A stretch of DNA of 64,000 nucleotides from Lutibacter sp. (GTDB lineage: Bacteria > Bacteroidota > Bacteroidia > Flavobacteriales > Flavobacteriaceae), in assembly GCF_021647475.1 (NCBI RefSeq), contig NZ_JAKIUR010000008.1, forward strand, positions 15,372-79,371. Direction: 5' to 3'. Below the pieces are notes generated by a model, which saw only the letters and a list, made by a program, of their open reading frames with translations, was not told the DNA's origin and did no database searches. The stretch's first letter is position 1. Each line of letters begins with the position of its first letter. Made by a program: the position numbers and the translations under genes. This document shows positions 16,698-26,023 of the stretch, piece after piece.

Positions 16698-18062
16698 ATG
16701 ATGAAAAAAATGAAACAAACTTTAGCGTTAGTATTATTTTTATTAGTTGCAACTCCAATGGTTTTTGCACAAGCTAATCAAGATTGCGGTATAAAATATA
16801 ATTTATTTAAAGGAGATTTTAAAGCTAAAAAATATGATGCCGCCTTTGATAATTGGATGTGGTGTATGGATAATTGTCCTAGCCTATCCATTAATATTTA
16901 TAAATATGGAGCAAAAATAGCTAAGTATAAATTAGCACACGCAAGTGAAGCAGATAAAAAAGCTGCAGCTGATTTGGTAATGAGAGTTTATAATCAAAGA
17001 ATTAAATATTATCCAACAAAAAACTTAGCCAGAGTTGATAATGATATTGCAACTTTTAAAGCTGAACATGGTGCTTCGGAGTCTGAAGTGTATGAATGGT
17101 TGGAAAAAGCTTTTAAAATAGATCCAACAGCTTTATCAGCAAAAAATATGTATCGATATTTTGATATAGTTTTAAGCAAAAATAAAGATACCAACCCACA
17201 GTTAGTATTTGATACTTATGATGAGGTTGCTGAAGGTGTTGATAATAAATTTGCGGTATATTCTAAAAAAATTGATGCAATTAATGCAAAAGATTCTACA
17301 AAATTAAGTTCTAAGGATATTAGACATAAAAAATTGTATCAACAAATTCTAACTAATTTATCATTAGTTGAAGGTGGTTTAGATGCAAAATTAGCTTCAA
17401 TTTCAACCTGTGAGAATTTAATCCCTTTAAATAAAAAGTATTTTGAAGAAAAGAAAAATGATAAAGTTTGGTTGAAAAGAGCCGTATCAAGGATGTACAC
17501 TAAAGAATGTACAGCTGATCCTTTTTATGACACTTTAGTTGAACAATATGTTAAAACTGACCCATCACCACAAGCTTCTGTATTTTATGCTGGTATTTTA
17601 ATGGAAAAAGGACAAAGTACAAAAGCAATGGACTATTTCAAACAAGCGATAGCACAAGAAACAGATCCTTATAAAAAAGCACAAGGTTTACTTAGAGTTG
17701 CACAAATTTTAGGTAAAAAAGGAAGAAAAAGTGAAGCTCGAAGTTATGCGTACAAAGCTTTAAAATTTCAACCAAGTATGGGTAAGGCTTATTTAGTTAT
17801 AGCTAGCTTGTATGCTTCAAGTGCTAATTCTTGTGGTACCGATGTAGTTTCAAAAAGAATGGTATATGTAGCAGCTTTAAATAAGGCACGAAAAGCAAAA
17901 TCAGTTGATCCAAGTGTAAGTTCATTAGCAAATAGGTTTATAAGAGCCTATTCAAAAAATATTCCAACTAAAAAAGATTTATTTGTTGCAGGTGTTAAGC
18001 CTGGCTCAATACATAGAATAGGTTGTTGGATTAATGAAACTGTACGAGTACCAAACTACTAG
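16698..18062 (+). CDS. Secreted tetratricopeptide-repeat protein
   Basis: A 454-residue protein that begins with a signal peptide (MKQTLALVLFLLVATPMVFAQ). A helical domain and clear TPR motifs follow, for example ASVFYAGILMEKGQSTKAMDYFKQAI and GLLRVAQILGKKGRKSEARSYAYKALKFQP at about residues 290-350. It contains several cysteines (DCG, WCMDNCPS, CTADP, SCGTD) that may pair in the periplasm. Its function is not assigned. Its place between an outer-membrane protein and LptC suggests an envelope-assembly scaffold role. The start may be the first or fourth codon (MMKKM). Confidence 0.8.
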   Translation: MMKKMKQTLALVLFLLVATPMVFAQANQDCGIKYNLFKGDFKAKKYDAAFDNWMWCMDNCPSLSINIYKYGAKIAKYKLAHASEADKKAAADLVMRVYNQRIKYYPTKNLARVDNDIATFKAEHGASESEVYEWLEKAFKIDPTALSAKNMYRYFDIVLSKNKDTNPQLVFDTYDEVAEGVDNKFAVYSKKIDAINAKDSTKLSSKDIRHKKLYQQILTNLSLVEGGLDAKLASISTCENLIPLNKKYFEEKKNDKVWLKRAVSRMYTKECTADPFYDTLVEQYVKTDPSPQASVFYAGILMEKGQSTKAMDYFKQAIAQETDPYKKAQGLLRVAQILGKKGRKSEARSYAYKALKFQPSMGKAYLVIASLYASSANSCGTDVVSKRMVYVAALNKARKAKSVDPSVSSLANRFIRAYSKNIPTKKDLFVAGVKPGSIHRIGCWINETVRVPNY

Positions 18063-18082
18063 TTTTACATACTAATAATTGA

Positions 18083-18090
18083 TATATTTG
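18083..18090 (+). promoter_or_regulatory. Possible -7 box directly before lptC (TATATTTG)
   Basis: TATATTTG lies 4 bp before the lptC ATG. If used, it would give a leaderless or near-leaderless transcript. It may be chance, since lptC is probably also read through from upstream. Confidence 0.3.
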
Positions 18091-18094
18091 TTGT

Positions 18095-18655
18095 ATGACA
18101 AAGTCAATTAAAAATAATATTAAAAACATTGCTTTTATAAGTTTATTAGCAATGTTTTTTTCATGTACAAATAGTGTTAAAGAAGTACGTGATTTTTTAG
18201 CTGATAAAAATTTACCTATTGGAGAAGCTTACAATATTAATTTAAGGCATACGGATTCTGGTAGAATTGATATTAAAATGAAAGCGAAATTAATGCTTGA
18301 TTTTAGTAATAGAACTAAAGATCCTTATTCTGTTTTTCCTAAAGGAATTGAAATAACTACTATAAATAAAGATGGTGATTCCATTCTTATTAAAGGAGAT
18401 TATGCAAAAAGCTTTGCTAAAACAGAAGTCTCTGAAATAAAACATAATGTTTCAATATATAATTATGCTCAAAAAAATAGATTAGAAACGAATCAAATTT
18501 ATTGGGATCAAAAAACACATTATTTTTTTACTGAAAATAAATTTACTTTTTATACTTTAACCGATACAATTTACGGTGTAGGTTTTGAAGCAACAGAAGA
18601 TTTAAAACATTGGTGGGTAAAAAACCAAACAGGTGTACTAACTATTAAAGATTAA
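18095..18655 (+). CDS. lptC: LPS export protein LptC-like lipoprotein
   Basis: Periplasmic bridge component that carries lipopolysaccharide from the LptBFG extractor toward LptA. A 186-residue protein with a lipoprotein signal (FISLLAMFFSC, lipobox Cys at about residue 24), unlike the membrane-anchored LptC of enterobacteria but usual in Bacteroidota. The beta-jellyroll pattern is seen in INLRHTDSGRIDIKMKAKLMLDF and FPKGIEITTINKDGDSILIKGDYAK, then TNQIYWDQKTHYFFTENKFTF. No other lpt gene lies in the window. It is followed after 3 bp by a small membrane protein. Confidence 0.83.
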   Translation: MTKSIKNNIKNIAFISLLAMFFSCTNSVKEVRDFLADKNLPIGEAYNINLRHTDSGRIDIKMKAKLMLDFSNRTKDPYSVFPKGIEITTINKDGDSILIKGDYAKSFAKTEVSEIKHNVSIYNYAQKNRLETNQIYWDQKTHYFFTENKFTFYTLTDTIYGVGFEATEDLKHWWVKNQTGVLTIKD

Positions 18656-18658
18656 AAC

Positions 18659-18847
18659 ATGAATAAAATTTGGAAACTTTTTGAATACGGATACTTATTA
18701 ATCGCAATTTTTTTTGCTGTTGAAACTTTTTTGAATTTAGGAAAAGATAAAGTGTATTTTTTCGCAATATTCTCTGTGCTTGCATTAGGAATGTTCTTTT
18801 TTAGGCGAAGTTTTAGAAAAAAATTTGAAAAAAGAAACAAGCAATAA
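18659..18847 (+). CDS. Small membrane protein, 62 residues
   Basis: Two hydrophobic helices (about residues 8-22 and 32-47) with a basic C terminus (RRSFRKKFEKRNKQ). The stop codon is immediately followed by the GTG start of the CNNM/CBS protein, and the start is 3 bp after lptC, so it is certainly co-transcribed. I do not recognise a family. The conserved placement between lptC and the CNNM gene in relatives, as I recall it, argues that it is real. Confidence 0.75.
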   Translation: MNKIWKLFEYGYLLIAIFFAVETFLNLGKDKVYFFAIFSVLALGMFFFRRSFRKKFEKRNKQ

Positions 18848-20113
18848 GTGGAAACCCAAATTGCTATCATATTAATTTCTATGCTGTTGTCCGCATTTTT
18901 TTCAGGAATGGAAATAGCATTTATTTCTTCTAATAAATTTCAAATAGAATTAGAAAAGAAAAAAGAAGGCTTTATTGCTAAAATTCTATCAAAAATCACT
19001 AGAAAATCTACAAAGTTTATTACAACTATGTTGGTGGGTAATAATATAGCTTTGGTAGTTTACAGTTTTTTTATGGGCGATTTTATTACTCATTTTTTAC
19101 CAAAAAATGAACTAAGCACATTTTCAATTTTACTAATTCAAACCGTTATTTCTACATTAATTATTCTAATTTTTGCTGAATTTTTACCTAAGGCAATTTT
19201 TAGAATTTACGCAAATGAAACCTTGCGTTTTTTTGCTCCACTAACGTATTTTTTTTATATAATTTTTCATTTTATTTCTAATTTTATTACGGCAATCTCT
19301 GACTTTTTGTTAAAACACTTTTTTCACACCTCAAAAGATAATTTACAAACGGAATTTAGTAAAGAAGAATTAGGAAATTATATTACAGAACAACTAGAAA
19401 ACACAAGCGAAAATGAAGAAGTAGATTCTGAAATTCAAATTTTTAAAAATGCTCTAGAATTTGATAATGTTAAGGCTCGTGAAATTATGATTCCACGTAC
19501 TGAAATTGTTGCAGTTAATATTTCAGAAACCATAAATAACATTAAAAAATTATTTATAGAAACTGGGTATTCAAAAGTTATTGTCTATCAAAATTCCTTA
19601 GATAATATTTTAGGATATGTTCATGCTTTTGAATTATTTAAAAAACCAAAAAATTTAAAAAGTATTGTTTTACCAGTAGAATTTGTTCCAGAAAGTATGC
19701 TAATTAATAATTTGCTTAATATTTTAACTAAAAAGAAAAAAAGTATTGCAGTTGTATTAGATGAATTTGGAGGAACTTCTGGCATTATTACCGTTGAAGA
19801 TATTGTTGAAGAATTATTTGGTGAAATTATTGACGAACATGATACTGTTGAATTTTTAGAACATAAAATTAATGACAGAGAATTTGAATTTTCAGCACGG
19901 TTAGAGGTAGATTTTTTAAATGAAAATTTTCATCTTAATATACCTGAAAATGAAGCGTATGAAACCCTAGGAGGCTACATTGTGTATTGCAATGAAAATA
20001 TTCCAAAACAAGATGAAATTATTGAAATTAACCATCTTCATTTTAAAATGTTAAAAGTAGATTCTTCTAAAATTATGGAAGTTTACGTTAAAGTTTTAGA
20101 TAAAGAGAATTAA
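18848..20113 (+). CDS. CNNM/CBS-domain membrane protein (hemolysin-like, CorC type)
   Basis: A 421-residue membrane protein: a CNNM domain with about four helices (1-150), two CBS domains (about 195-320, including VKAREIMIPRTEIVAVN and IAVVLDEFGGTSGIITVEDIVEELFGEI) and a C-terminal CorC_HlyC transporter-associated domain (335-420). Members are linked to divalent-cation homeostasis. Some flavobacterial paralogues (GldE) associate with gliding, but that role cannot be inferred here. The start is GTG at 18848, abutting the previous stop codon with no gap. Confidence 0.88.
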   Translation: METQIAIILISMLLSAFFSGMEIAFISSNKFQIELEKKKEGFIAKILSKITRKSTKFITTMLVGNNIALVVYSFFMGDFITHFLPKNELSTFSILLIQTVISTLIILIFAEFLPKAIFRIYANETLRFFAPLTYFFYIIFHFISNFITAISDFLLKHFFHTSKDNLQTEFSKEELGNYITEQLENTSENEEVDSEIQIFKNALEFDNVKAREIMIPRTEIVAVNISETINNIKKLFIETGYSKVIVYQNSLDNILGYVHAFELFKKPKNLKSIVLPVEFVPESMLINNLLNILTKKKKSIAVVLDEFGGTSGIITVEDIVEELFGEIIDEHDTVEFLEHKINDREFEFSARLEVDFLNENFHLNIPENEAYETLGGYIVYCNENIPKQDEIIEINHLHFKMLKVDSSKIMEVYVKVLDKEN

Positions 20114-20191
20114 TTCGTATTTAAATCAAAAAATAATTACTTAAACACATTAAATAAAGCCATTTCACTTTTATAATTAAATACTTAATTG

Positions 20192-20199
20192 TATTTTCG
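20192..20199 (+). promoter_or_regulatory. -7 box of the foldase promoter (TATTTTCG)
   Basis: TATTTTCG is one base off TAnnTTTG, a common variant in this phylum, and lies 25 bp before the ATG at 20225, suiting transcription from about 20204. Confidence 0.45.
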
Positions 20200-20224
20200 C
20201 ACACTGTAATAAAAGAAAACTATA

Positions 20225-22387
20225 ATGGCAATATTATCAAAAATTAGAGATCGCTCTATGTTTTTAATCCTAATTGTAGGATTAGCACTTTTTGCATTTG
20301 TACTAAATCCAAGTTCAATTCAACGTTTTTTCAATGCAAGTAAAACCAATGAAGTTGGAGAAGTAAACGGACAAGTTATTGGTAGAGAAGATTTTGCAAA
20401 ACAAGTTGAAAATTATCGAGCTAAATATGGATCAAGAGTTACTCAAATGCAAGCTGTGAATACCGTTTGGAATTCATTAGTTAGTGAGAAAATTTTTAAA
20501 ACTCAACTTAAAGAAGCCGGTATTGTAGTTGGTGAAAAAGATATTTGGGATGCAATGGTTGCAATGCCTGAAATTCAAAACTCACCAATATTTAAAAATA
20601 AAGCAGGTCTATTTGATGAAGAAAAATTAAAAGAATATGTTGCAACTTTAGAAGATGATGCAAAATCAGGAAATACTAAAGGTTGGATAGATTGGTTAAA
20701 TACTGAAAAACAGATTAAGCAAAATTTAGAAAGACAAGCTTATACAACTTTAGTAAGTGCCGGATTAGGTGCTTCATTGAAAGAAGGTGAAAGAGATTAT
20801 AACTTTAATAATGAAACTGTAAGTGGTAATTTTGTATTTATGCCTTACCGCCTAATTCCTGATAGTTTAGTTGTCGTTACAAAAGGTGATATTTTAAACT
20901 ACGTAAAAGATAATCCAAAAACATATAAACCAGAAGCCACACGCTCAATTAAATATATTAAATTTGATATTGTTCCTTCAAAAGCTGATGGAGAAGCGGT
21001 AAAAGCAAAAGTAGCCTCTTATATTAATGATAAAGAAGAATATAGTAATGCAGCTAAGTCTATTATAAAAACTCATGGATTAAAAAATGCTACTAATTAT
21101 GAAGAGTTTTTAGTTGAAAATAAATCAGATTTATTATTAGATAATTCTTACAAGTTTAAAAATCAGGTTCCTAAAGAAATTTCAGAAGCTGTATTTAATG
21201 GTAAACTTGGTGATGTTTTTGGACCATATAAAGAAAATGGATTTTATAAAATTTCTAAATTAGTAGAAGTTATAAAAATGCCAGATTCTGTTAAATCGAG
21301 CCATATTATTGTTCCTTACAAAGGAGCTGTTCGTTCAACTTCAAACAGAACAAAAGAAGCCGCTAAAAAAATGGCAGATAGTATTTATAATTTAGTTAAA
21401 AATAGTGATACTAAATTTAAAGAAATGGCTGATAAAGTTAACTCTGATGGCACTAAAGGTAAAGGAGGAAGTATAGGATGGATTACAAAAAACCAAGCCT
21501 TTTCACCTTCATTTGATAAAGATTTTGCAAATTTTATTTTTAAAAATAAAACAGGAAGTATAAAAGTAGTTGAAACTGCTTTTGGTTTTCACGTAATTAA
21601 AATTAACGAACAAACTAAACCTAAAAAGGCAGTTAAATTGGTAACTTTTGCTCGTTCAATTGAGCCATCAGAAGATACAGAAAATTTAATTTTCCAAAAA
21701 GCAGAAATGGTTGCTTCACAATTATCTGATGGTAAAAAAATAGATGAAGTTGCAAAAGCAGATGGTTATAAAGTGCAATCTGCGGTTAATTTAAAAGTAT
21801 TATCTGAAAATGTTCCAGGTATTGGTGCTCAAAGGCAAATTGTAACTTGGTCTTATAAACCAGAAAGAGAAATTGGTAACTCAAAGCGTTTTGATATAAA
21901 TGTTGGCGAAAAAAGAGGTTATGCTGTTGTAGTTTTAACAGGAATGACTTCAGCTGATGAAATTTCTTTAAATTCATCAATTATTGCTAAGGTTAGACCA
22001 TTATTAATAAGTAAGAAAAAAGCTGCTTTATTAAAAGAAAAAATAAAAGGGACTACTTTAGCAGAGATTGCAAAAAATGCGAACACTACGGTTCGTTTTG
22101 CAAGTTCTGTATCTTTAGCTAGTCCGTTAATTTCAGGAGTTGGTAATGAACCTTCAGTTGTAGGTGCAATGTCAACGTTAGCTTTAAATAAAGTCTCTCC
22201 AGCTATTTCGGGTAATAAAGGAGTGTTTGTAGTACAAGTAACTAAACGCAAAAATCCTATTAAATTAAATAATTATAATGCGTTTAGAAATAATATGACT
22301 AAAAAATTACAAGGAAGAAGTTATCAATTATATCAGGTTTTGCAAGATAATGCTGATATAACAGATAATAGAGGAAAATTCTTTTAA
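20225..22387 (+). CDS. PpiD/SurA-like periplasmic peptidyl-prolyl isomerase
   Basis: A 720-residue inner-membrane-anchored foldase. One transmembrane helix (about residues 12-31, MFLILIVGLALFAFVLNPS) is followed by a SurA_N-like helical domain. A parvulin domain lies near residues 356-455 (SSHIIVPYKGAV..., GGSIGWITKNQAFSPSFDKDFANFIF, VVETAFGFHVIKI). A second, degenerate parvulin-like region and a chaperone-like C-terminal stretch follow. It probably assists outer-membrane protein folding after Sec export. It is the last gene of the coaX block. The stop is 10 bp from the end of a decayed IS3 element, so the 3' flank was disturbed. Confidence 0.87.
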   Translation: MAILSKIRDRSMFLILIVGLALFAFVLNPSSIQRFFNASKTNEVGEVNGQVIGREDFAKQVENYRAKYGSRVTQMQAVNTVWNSLVSEKIFKTQLKEAGIVVGEKDIWDAMVAMPEIQNSPIFKNKAGLFDEEKLKEYVATLEDDAKSGNTKGWIDWLNTEKQIKQNLERQAYTTLVSAGLGASLKEGERDYNFNNETVSGNFVFMPYRLIPDSLVVVTKGDILNYVKDNPKTYKPEATRSIKYIKFDIVPSKADGEAVKAKVASYINDKEEYSNAAKSIIKTHGLKNATNYEEFLVENKSDLLLDNSYKFKNQVPKEISEAVFNGKLGDVFGPYKENGFYKISKLVEVIKMPDSVKSSHIIVPYKGAVRSTSNRTKEAAKKMADSIYNLVKNSDTKFKEMADKVNSDGTKGKGGSIGWITKNQAFSPSFDKDFANFIFKNKTGSIKVVETAFGFHVIKINEQTKPKKAVKLVTFARSIEPSEDTENLIFQKAEMVASQLSDGKKIDEVAKADGYKVQSAVNLKVLSENVPGIGAQRQIVTWSYKPEREIGNSKRFDINVGEKRGYAVVVLTGMTSADEISLNSSIIAKVRPLLISKKKAALLKEKIKGTTLAEIAKNANTTVRFASSVSLASPLISGVGNEPSVVGAMSTLALNKVSPAISGNKGVFVVQVTKRKNPIKLNNYNAFRNNMTKKLQGRSYQLYQVLQDNADITDNRGKFF

Positions 22388-22442
22388 ACGTATATTTGTG
22401 ACGTCCTAAATAACTGTTACAAGTTTATACAAAGATAGTTTT

Positions 22443-22474
22443 AAATCTCCGAGAGTTGCAACTCTCGGAGATTT
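22443..22474. repeat. Perfect 32-bp palindrome / terminator-like hairpin
   Basis: 16-bp arms around the centre TTG|CAA (core CTCCGAGAGTTGCAACTCTC), with T-run immediately downstream on the plus strand. It could end transcription of the foldase gene. It lies within the left end of the IS3 remnant. Confidence 0.7.
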
Positions 22475-22504
22475 TTAGTTTTATAGGTTTTAATTTTTAT
22501 ATTT

Positions 22505-23340
22505 TTTTGTTGATGCATTTGGTTTGGAATAAGCATCGGTTATCAAGGCTAAATACATTGGATTATTAACGATGTTCCACATAAGTTATATCAGCAACCC
22601 AAACTTGTTCTAGATAAACAATTTCTAAATACTCTATACGGGTTTTTATGCTTTCGGAATCTGTGATGTGAATTGGTGGTTATATGATTTGTTGCGTTAA
22701 GTTCTTGAATTCAGGATTGGCTTTTAAAATTTTAAATAATTTATTTCTCCCAATGCCAAGAAATTCTAATTCTTCTTGTAGTAAATAATATAACTTTCTT
22801 GTTCCTAACCTTGGTATTTGAGTACGTATTTGAGTAACCATTTCAACAACTTGTTTGTCTATTGCTTTACCTTTTGCAACTCTTACAATGGAACAATAAT
22901 ATACCTGTCTGCTTACCCCAAGTAATTTATAGGAAGGACTAATACTTTGGGCCGCACTGTTCTTTTGATAAATCTATTACTCGGGTTTGTAGTTTTTTCT
23001 TATTGGAATATTATATTCTTTTTCTGCCAAATCAATCATCATATCAAACAGAATAGCTTTCTTATCTGATTGAGATACTTATTTTTTAAAAAGAGGAACT
23101 TCTTGCTCCATCTCTAATAGCTTTTGTTCAGGTGTTTTTTCCATATTTGATGGTGTTTGATTTTTCCAATCAAAATTATCATATTTTCTAAGCCAATTTA
23201 CAATAGTACTCCTTGCCTGAATACCATACTCGCTGAACCCCTGTTGTGGATAAGTTCCCTTGTTTTATTAATTGAACTATTTGAAGTTTTAAACTTAAAC
23301 TGTAATCTTTTTGAGTCCGTTTTACATAAATTGTTTTCAT
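22505..23340 (-). pseudogene. IS3-family transposase remnant (OrfA and OrfB parts)
   Basis: Reading the minus strand from the ATG at 23340 gives MKTIYVKRTQKDYSLSLK, then after a frameshift GFSEYGIQARSTIVNWLRKY (helix-turn-helix OrfA). Broken frames follow with KAIDKQVVEMVTQIRTQIP and RKLYYLLQEELEFLG (HTH_21 region of OrfB), and then QVWVADITYVEHR and, in another frame, NPMYLALITDAYSK. These carry the first two Asp of the DDE catalytic core. The third (Glu) region is missing. Several frameshifts and stops make it non-functional. Confidence 0.85.
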
Positions 23341-23445
23341 TACACTAGTTTTTTGTGTAATGCTATTTCAGGACGAGACACCATATAATTATAAAAATCT
23401 GTATTATTTTAATGCAGCTTTTTTCTTTTTTATAAGGAATAACAA

Positions 23446-23453
23446 TACTTTTG
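23446..23453 (+). promoter_or_regulatory. -7 box of the glmM promoter (TACTTTTG)
   Basis: TACTTTTG fits TAnnTTTG and lies 12 bp before the glmM ATG, predicting a leader of only a few bases. It lies just outside the IS3 remnant. Confidence 0.5.
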
Positions 23454-23465
23454 TAAAAAAATAAT

Positions 23466-24848
23466 ATGGCTTTAATAAAATCAATATCTGGAATACGAGG
23501 TACCATAGGAGGAAAGGTAGGAGAAAATCTAACTCCGTTAGATACCGTGAAATTTGCCGCTGCTTATGGAATGTGGCTAAAAAAATCAACTAAAAAGAAA
23601 AACCTTACAGTAATTTTGGGTAGAGATGCCAGAATATCAGGGAAAATTGTAAGTGGTTTAGTTGGTGATACGTTAATTAGTTTAGGTATAAAAGTGGTGG
23701 ATATAGGTTTGTCAACCACGCCAACTGTAGAAATAGCAGTGCAATTAGATGAAGCCGATGGTGGAATTATTATTACTGCAAGTCATAATCCAAAACAATG
23801 GAATGCCTTAAAATTATTAAATCATAAAGGAGAATTTTTAACAGCAGCAGATGGAGAAGAAGTATTAAATATTGCTAAAAATGAAGCTTTTGTGTTTGCA
23901 GAAATTGATGATTTAGGTGTTTTTAGAAAGAAGAAACATTATATAAATAGACATATAAATGAAGTTCTAAATTTGGATTTAGTAGCTATTGAAGCTATAA
24001 AAAAAGCAAAATTTAAAGTAGTAGTTGATGCTGTAAATTCAACAGGTGGAATCGCAATTCCTGCTTTATTAGAAAAATTAGGAGTAGAATGTGTAGAATT
24101 ATATTGCGAGCCAAACGGCGAGTTTCCTCATAACCCAGAACCTTTAAAAGAACATTTAACGGATATTTCTAAATTAGTAGTTAAAGAAAATGCTGATTTA
24201 GGTATTGTAGTTGATCCAGATGTGGATAGATTAGCTTTAATCTGTGAAGATGGATCTATGTTTGGTGAAGAATATACGCTAGTTGCTTGTGCCGATTATG
24301 TGTTAGGTAAAACTAAAGGAAATACCGTTTCTAATTTATCATCTTCAAAGGCATTAAAAGATATTACAGAAAAGCACGGTGGAAATTATACAGCAAGTGC
24401 TGTAGGCGAAGTAAATGTTGTGGCTCAAATGAAAGCTACCAATGCAATAATTGGAGGAGAAGGTAATGGCGGAATTATTTATCCAGAATCACATTACGGA
24501 AGAGATTCTTTAGTTGGTGTAGCGTTATTTTTATCGCATTTAGCCGAATCAAAAATATCTTGTAAGGAATTAAGGAATAGTTACCCTAACTACTATATGA
24601 GTAAAAATAAAATTCAGTTAACACCACAAATTAATGTAAATGAAGTTTTAGAAAAAATGGCTTCTAACTATAAAAACGAAGATGTTTTAACTATTGATGG
24701 TGTTAAAATAAATTTTGATAATGAATGGGTTCATTTACGAAAATCAAATACAGAACCAATTATTAGAATATATACTGAAAGTATTTCACAAAAAAGTGCT
24801 GATGAATTGGCAGCAAGATTCATAAAAGAAATAAAATCAATCTTATAA
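23466..24848 (+). CDS. glmM: Phosphoglucosamine mutase
   Basis: Interconverts glucosamine-6-phosphate and glucosamine-1-phosphate for UDP-GlcNAc, peptidoglycan and LPS synthesis. Length 460. An N-terminal SISGIRGTIGG, the phosphoserine loop IITASHNPKQWNALK at about residues 102-116, the metal loop VDPDVDRLAL near 250 and the sugar loop GGEGNGGIIYP near 328 are all present. The C-terminal phosphate-binding segment is VHLRKSNTEPIIRIYTES. The Bacteroidota enzymes are closer to archaeal-type phosphomannomutase/GlmM proteins, so phosphomannomutase activity is an alternative. Own promoter; flanked by the IS3 remnant and an R2 element. Confidence 0.88.
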   Translation: MALIKSISGIRGTIGGKVGENLTPLDTVKFAAAYGMWLKKSTKKKNLTVILGRDARISGKIVSGLVGDTLISLGIKVVDIGLSTTPTVEIAVQLDEADGGIIITASHNPKQWNALKLLNHKGEFLTAADGEEVLNIAKNEAFVFAEIDDLGVFRKKKHYINRHINEVLNLDLVAIEAIKKAKFKVVVDAVNSTGGIAIPALLEKLGVECVELYCEPNGEFPHNPEPLKEHLTDISKLVVKENADLGIVVDPDVDRLALICEDGSMFGEEYTLVACADYVLGKTKGNTVSNLSSSKALKDITEKHGGNYTASAVGEVNVVAQMKATNAIIGGEGNGGIIYPESHYGRDSLVGVALFLSHLAESKISCKELRNSYPNYYMSKNKIQLTPQINVNEVLEKMASNYKNEDVLTIDGVKINFDNEWVHLRKSNTEPIIRIYTESISQKSADELAARFIKEIKSIL

Positions 24849-24853
24849 ATAAT

Positions 24854-25036
24854 AACCCGTTGTGCATTTTGATAAAATTTCGTCAATTCGAGTGAATTTT
24901 AGCCTTTTTAGGCTTAAAATTAGTATCGAGAATAGGTTTTTTATTTAAAAATAGCCCTTCTCGATACCATTTTTTATCAAAAATTACTCAAATTGACCTA
25001 GCAGTAAGTTTAAAGAGTCAAAATGTACAACAAGTA
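24854..25036 (+). mobile_element. R2 MITE-like element, copy 3 (internally shortened)
   Basis: Starts AACCCGTTGTGCATTTTGA as in copy 2 and ends with a decayed TCAAAATGTACAACAAG. About 20 bp shorter: the segment CTACCTCGCCGTCAGGCAGG found in copies 1 and 2 is missing. It lies 5 bp after glmM and 13 bp before the next gene, so it supplies almost all of that gene's upstream DNA. Confidence 0.83.
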
Positions 25037-25049
25037 ATAATAAATAAAA

Positions 25050-25898
25050 ATGAAAAATTTAATATTAATGGTACTTATTTTAACCAGTACTATCACTTTT
25101 TCTCAAGAAGTAGTAAAATCTCAAGATTTAAATTATAACGATGCAGGTCCAAATAAAGGGAAGTTTTTTGTGTATTGGGGTTGGAATAGAGATCATTATT
25201 CAACTTCAGATATTAAGTTTAGCGGAGCTGATTATAAATTCACTTTATATGATGTAAAAGCAGACGATAAACCAAAACCATTCGGAATTTATTTTTTAAA
25301 ATTAGATGAATTAACCATTCCACAAACTAATTTTAGAATAGGTTATTTTTTAAAGGAACATTATACCGTTTCCATAGGACTTGACCATATGAAATATGTG
25401 ATGCGAAATGACCAAATTGTTAGAATGAACGGTGTTATAAATACGGGTGGTGCTTTTGATGGCGTTTATAGCAATGTAGATAAAGTTTTAACTAGCGACT
25501 TTTTATTATTTGAACATACTGATGGTTTAAACTATATAAATATGGAAGTTAGCCGATTTGATAATTTAGATAATTGGTTGAAATTTTCAGTAAAAAATAT
25601 AGATATTAATTTAACTGAAGGAATTGGTGTCGGAATTTTATATCCAAAAACAAATACAACATTAATGGGTAAAGAACTATATGATGAATTCCACGTATCT
25701 GGTTACGGTTTTTCTGCTCATGCAGGTTTAAATTTTACTTTTTTCAAACACTTTTTTATACAATCTAATTTTAAAGTGGGTTATATAAATATGCAGGATA
25801 TTAGAACAACCAAAGATAAAAGAGATAAAGCAACTCAACATTTTACTTTTATAGAAAATATGTATGTTTTTGGAGCTCGGTTTAGTTTAACAAAATAA
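25050..25898 (+). CDS. Secreted hypothetical protein, likely outer-membrane barrel
   Basis: A 282-residue protein with a signal peptide (MKNLILMVLILTSTITFSQ). Aromatic-rich alternating strands follow (FFVYWGWNRDHYSTSDI, NFRIGYFLKEHYTVSIGLDHMKYV, GYGFSAHAGLNFTFF, FKVGYINMQDI), ending MYVFGARFSLTK, typical of small outer-membrane beta barrels. No named family was recognised. Its upstream region is formed by an R2 element, so expression may depend on it. The start fits the signal peptide. Confidence 0.7.
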   Translation: MKNLILMVLILTSTITFSQEVVKSQDLNYNDAGPNKGKFFVYWGWNRDHYSTSDIKFSGADYKFTLYDVKADDKPKPFGIYFLKLDELTIPQTNFRIGYFLKEHYTVSIGLDHMKYVMRNDQIVRMNGVINTGGAFDGVYSNVDKVLTSDFLLFEHTDGLNYINMEVSRFDNLDNWLKFSVKNIDINLTEGIGVGILYPKTNTTLMGKELYDEFHVSGYGFSAHAGLNFTFFKHFFIQSNFKVGYINMQDIRTTKDKRDKATQHFTFIENMYVFGARFSLTK

Positions 25899-26023
25899 AA
25901 TGAATTCGGATAAAAATATAATGAAAATTATCAATTAAATATTTGTATTTGAGCACAGTTCATTCTCAGCTTGATTGGGAATCCTGTTTTTCTATTAATC
26001 AATACGGATGGTTTTTTATAATG

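Larger units (their letters stand above)
22397..23380 (-). mobile_element. Decayed IS3-family insertion sequence
   Basis: The ends form imperfect inverted repeats: TGTGACGTCCTAAATAACTGTTAC at the left matches the complement of GTAATGCTATTTCAGGACGAGACA at the right in most positions. About 984 bp remain of a normal 1.2-1.3 kb. No clean target duplication remains. The transposase reading frames are broken (see the pseudogene entry). A perfect 32-bp palindrome lies inside the left end. Confidence 0.82.

Noticed and set aside
22397..23380. Functional IS3 transposase
   Set aside because: The frames are broken by several shifts and the C-terminal third of the DDE domain is missing.
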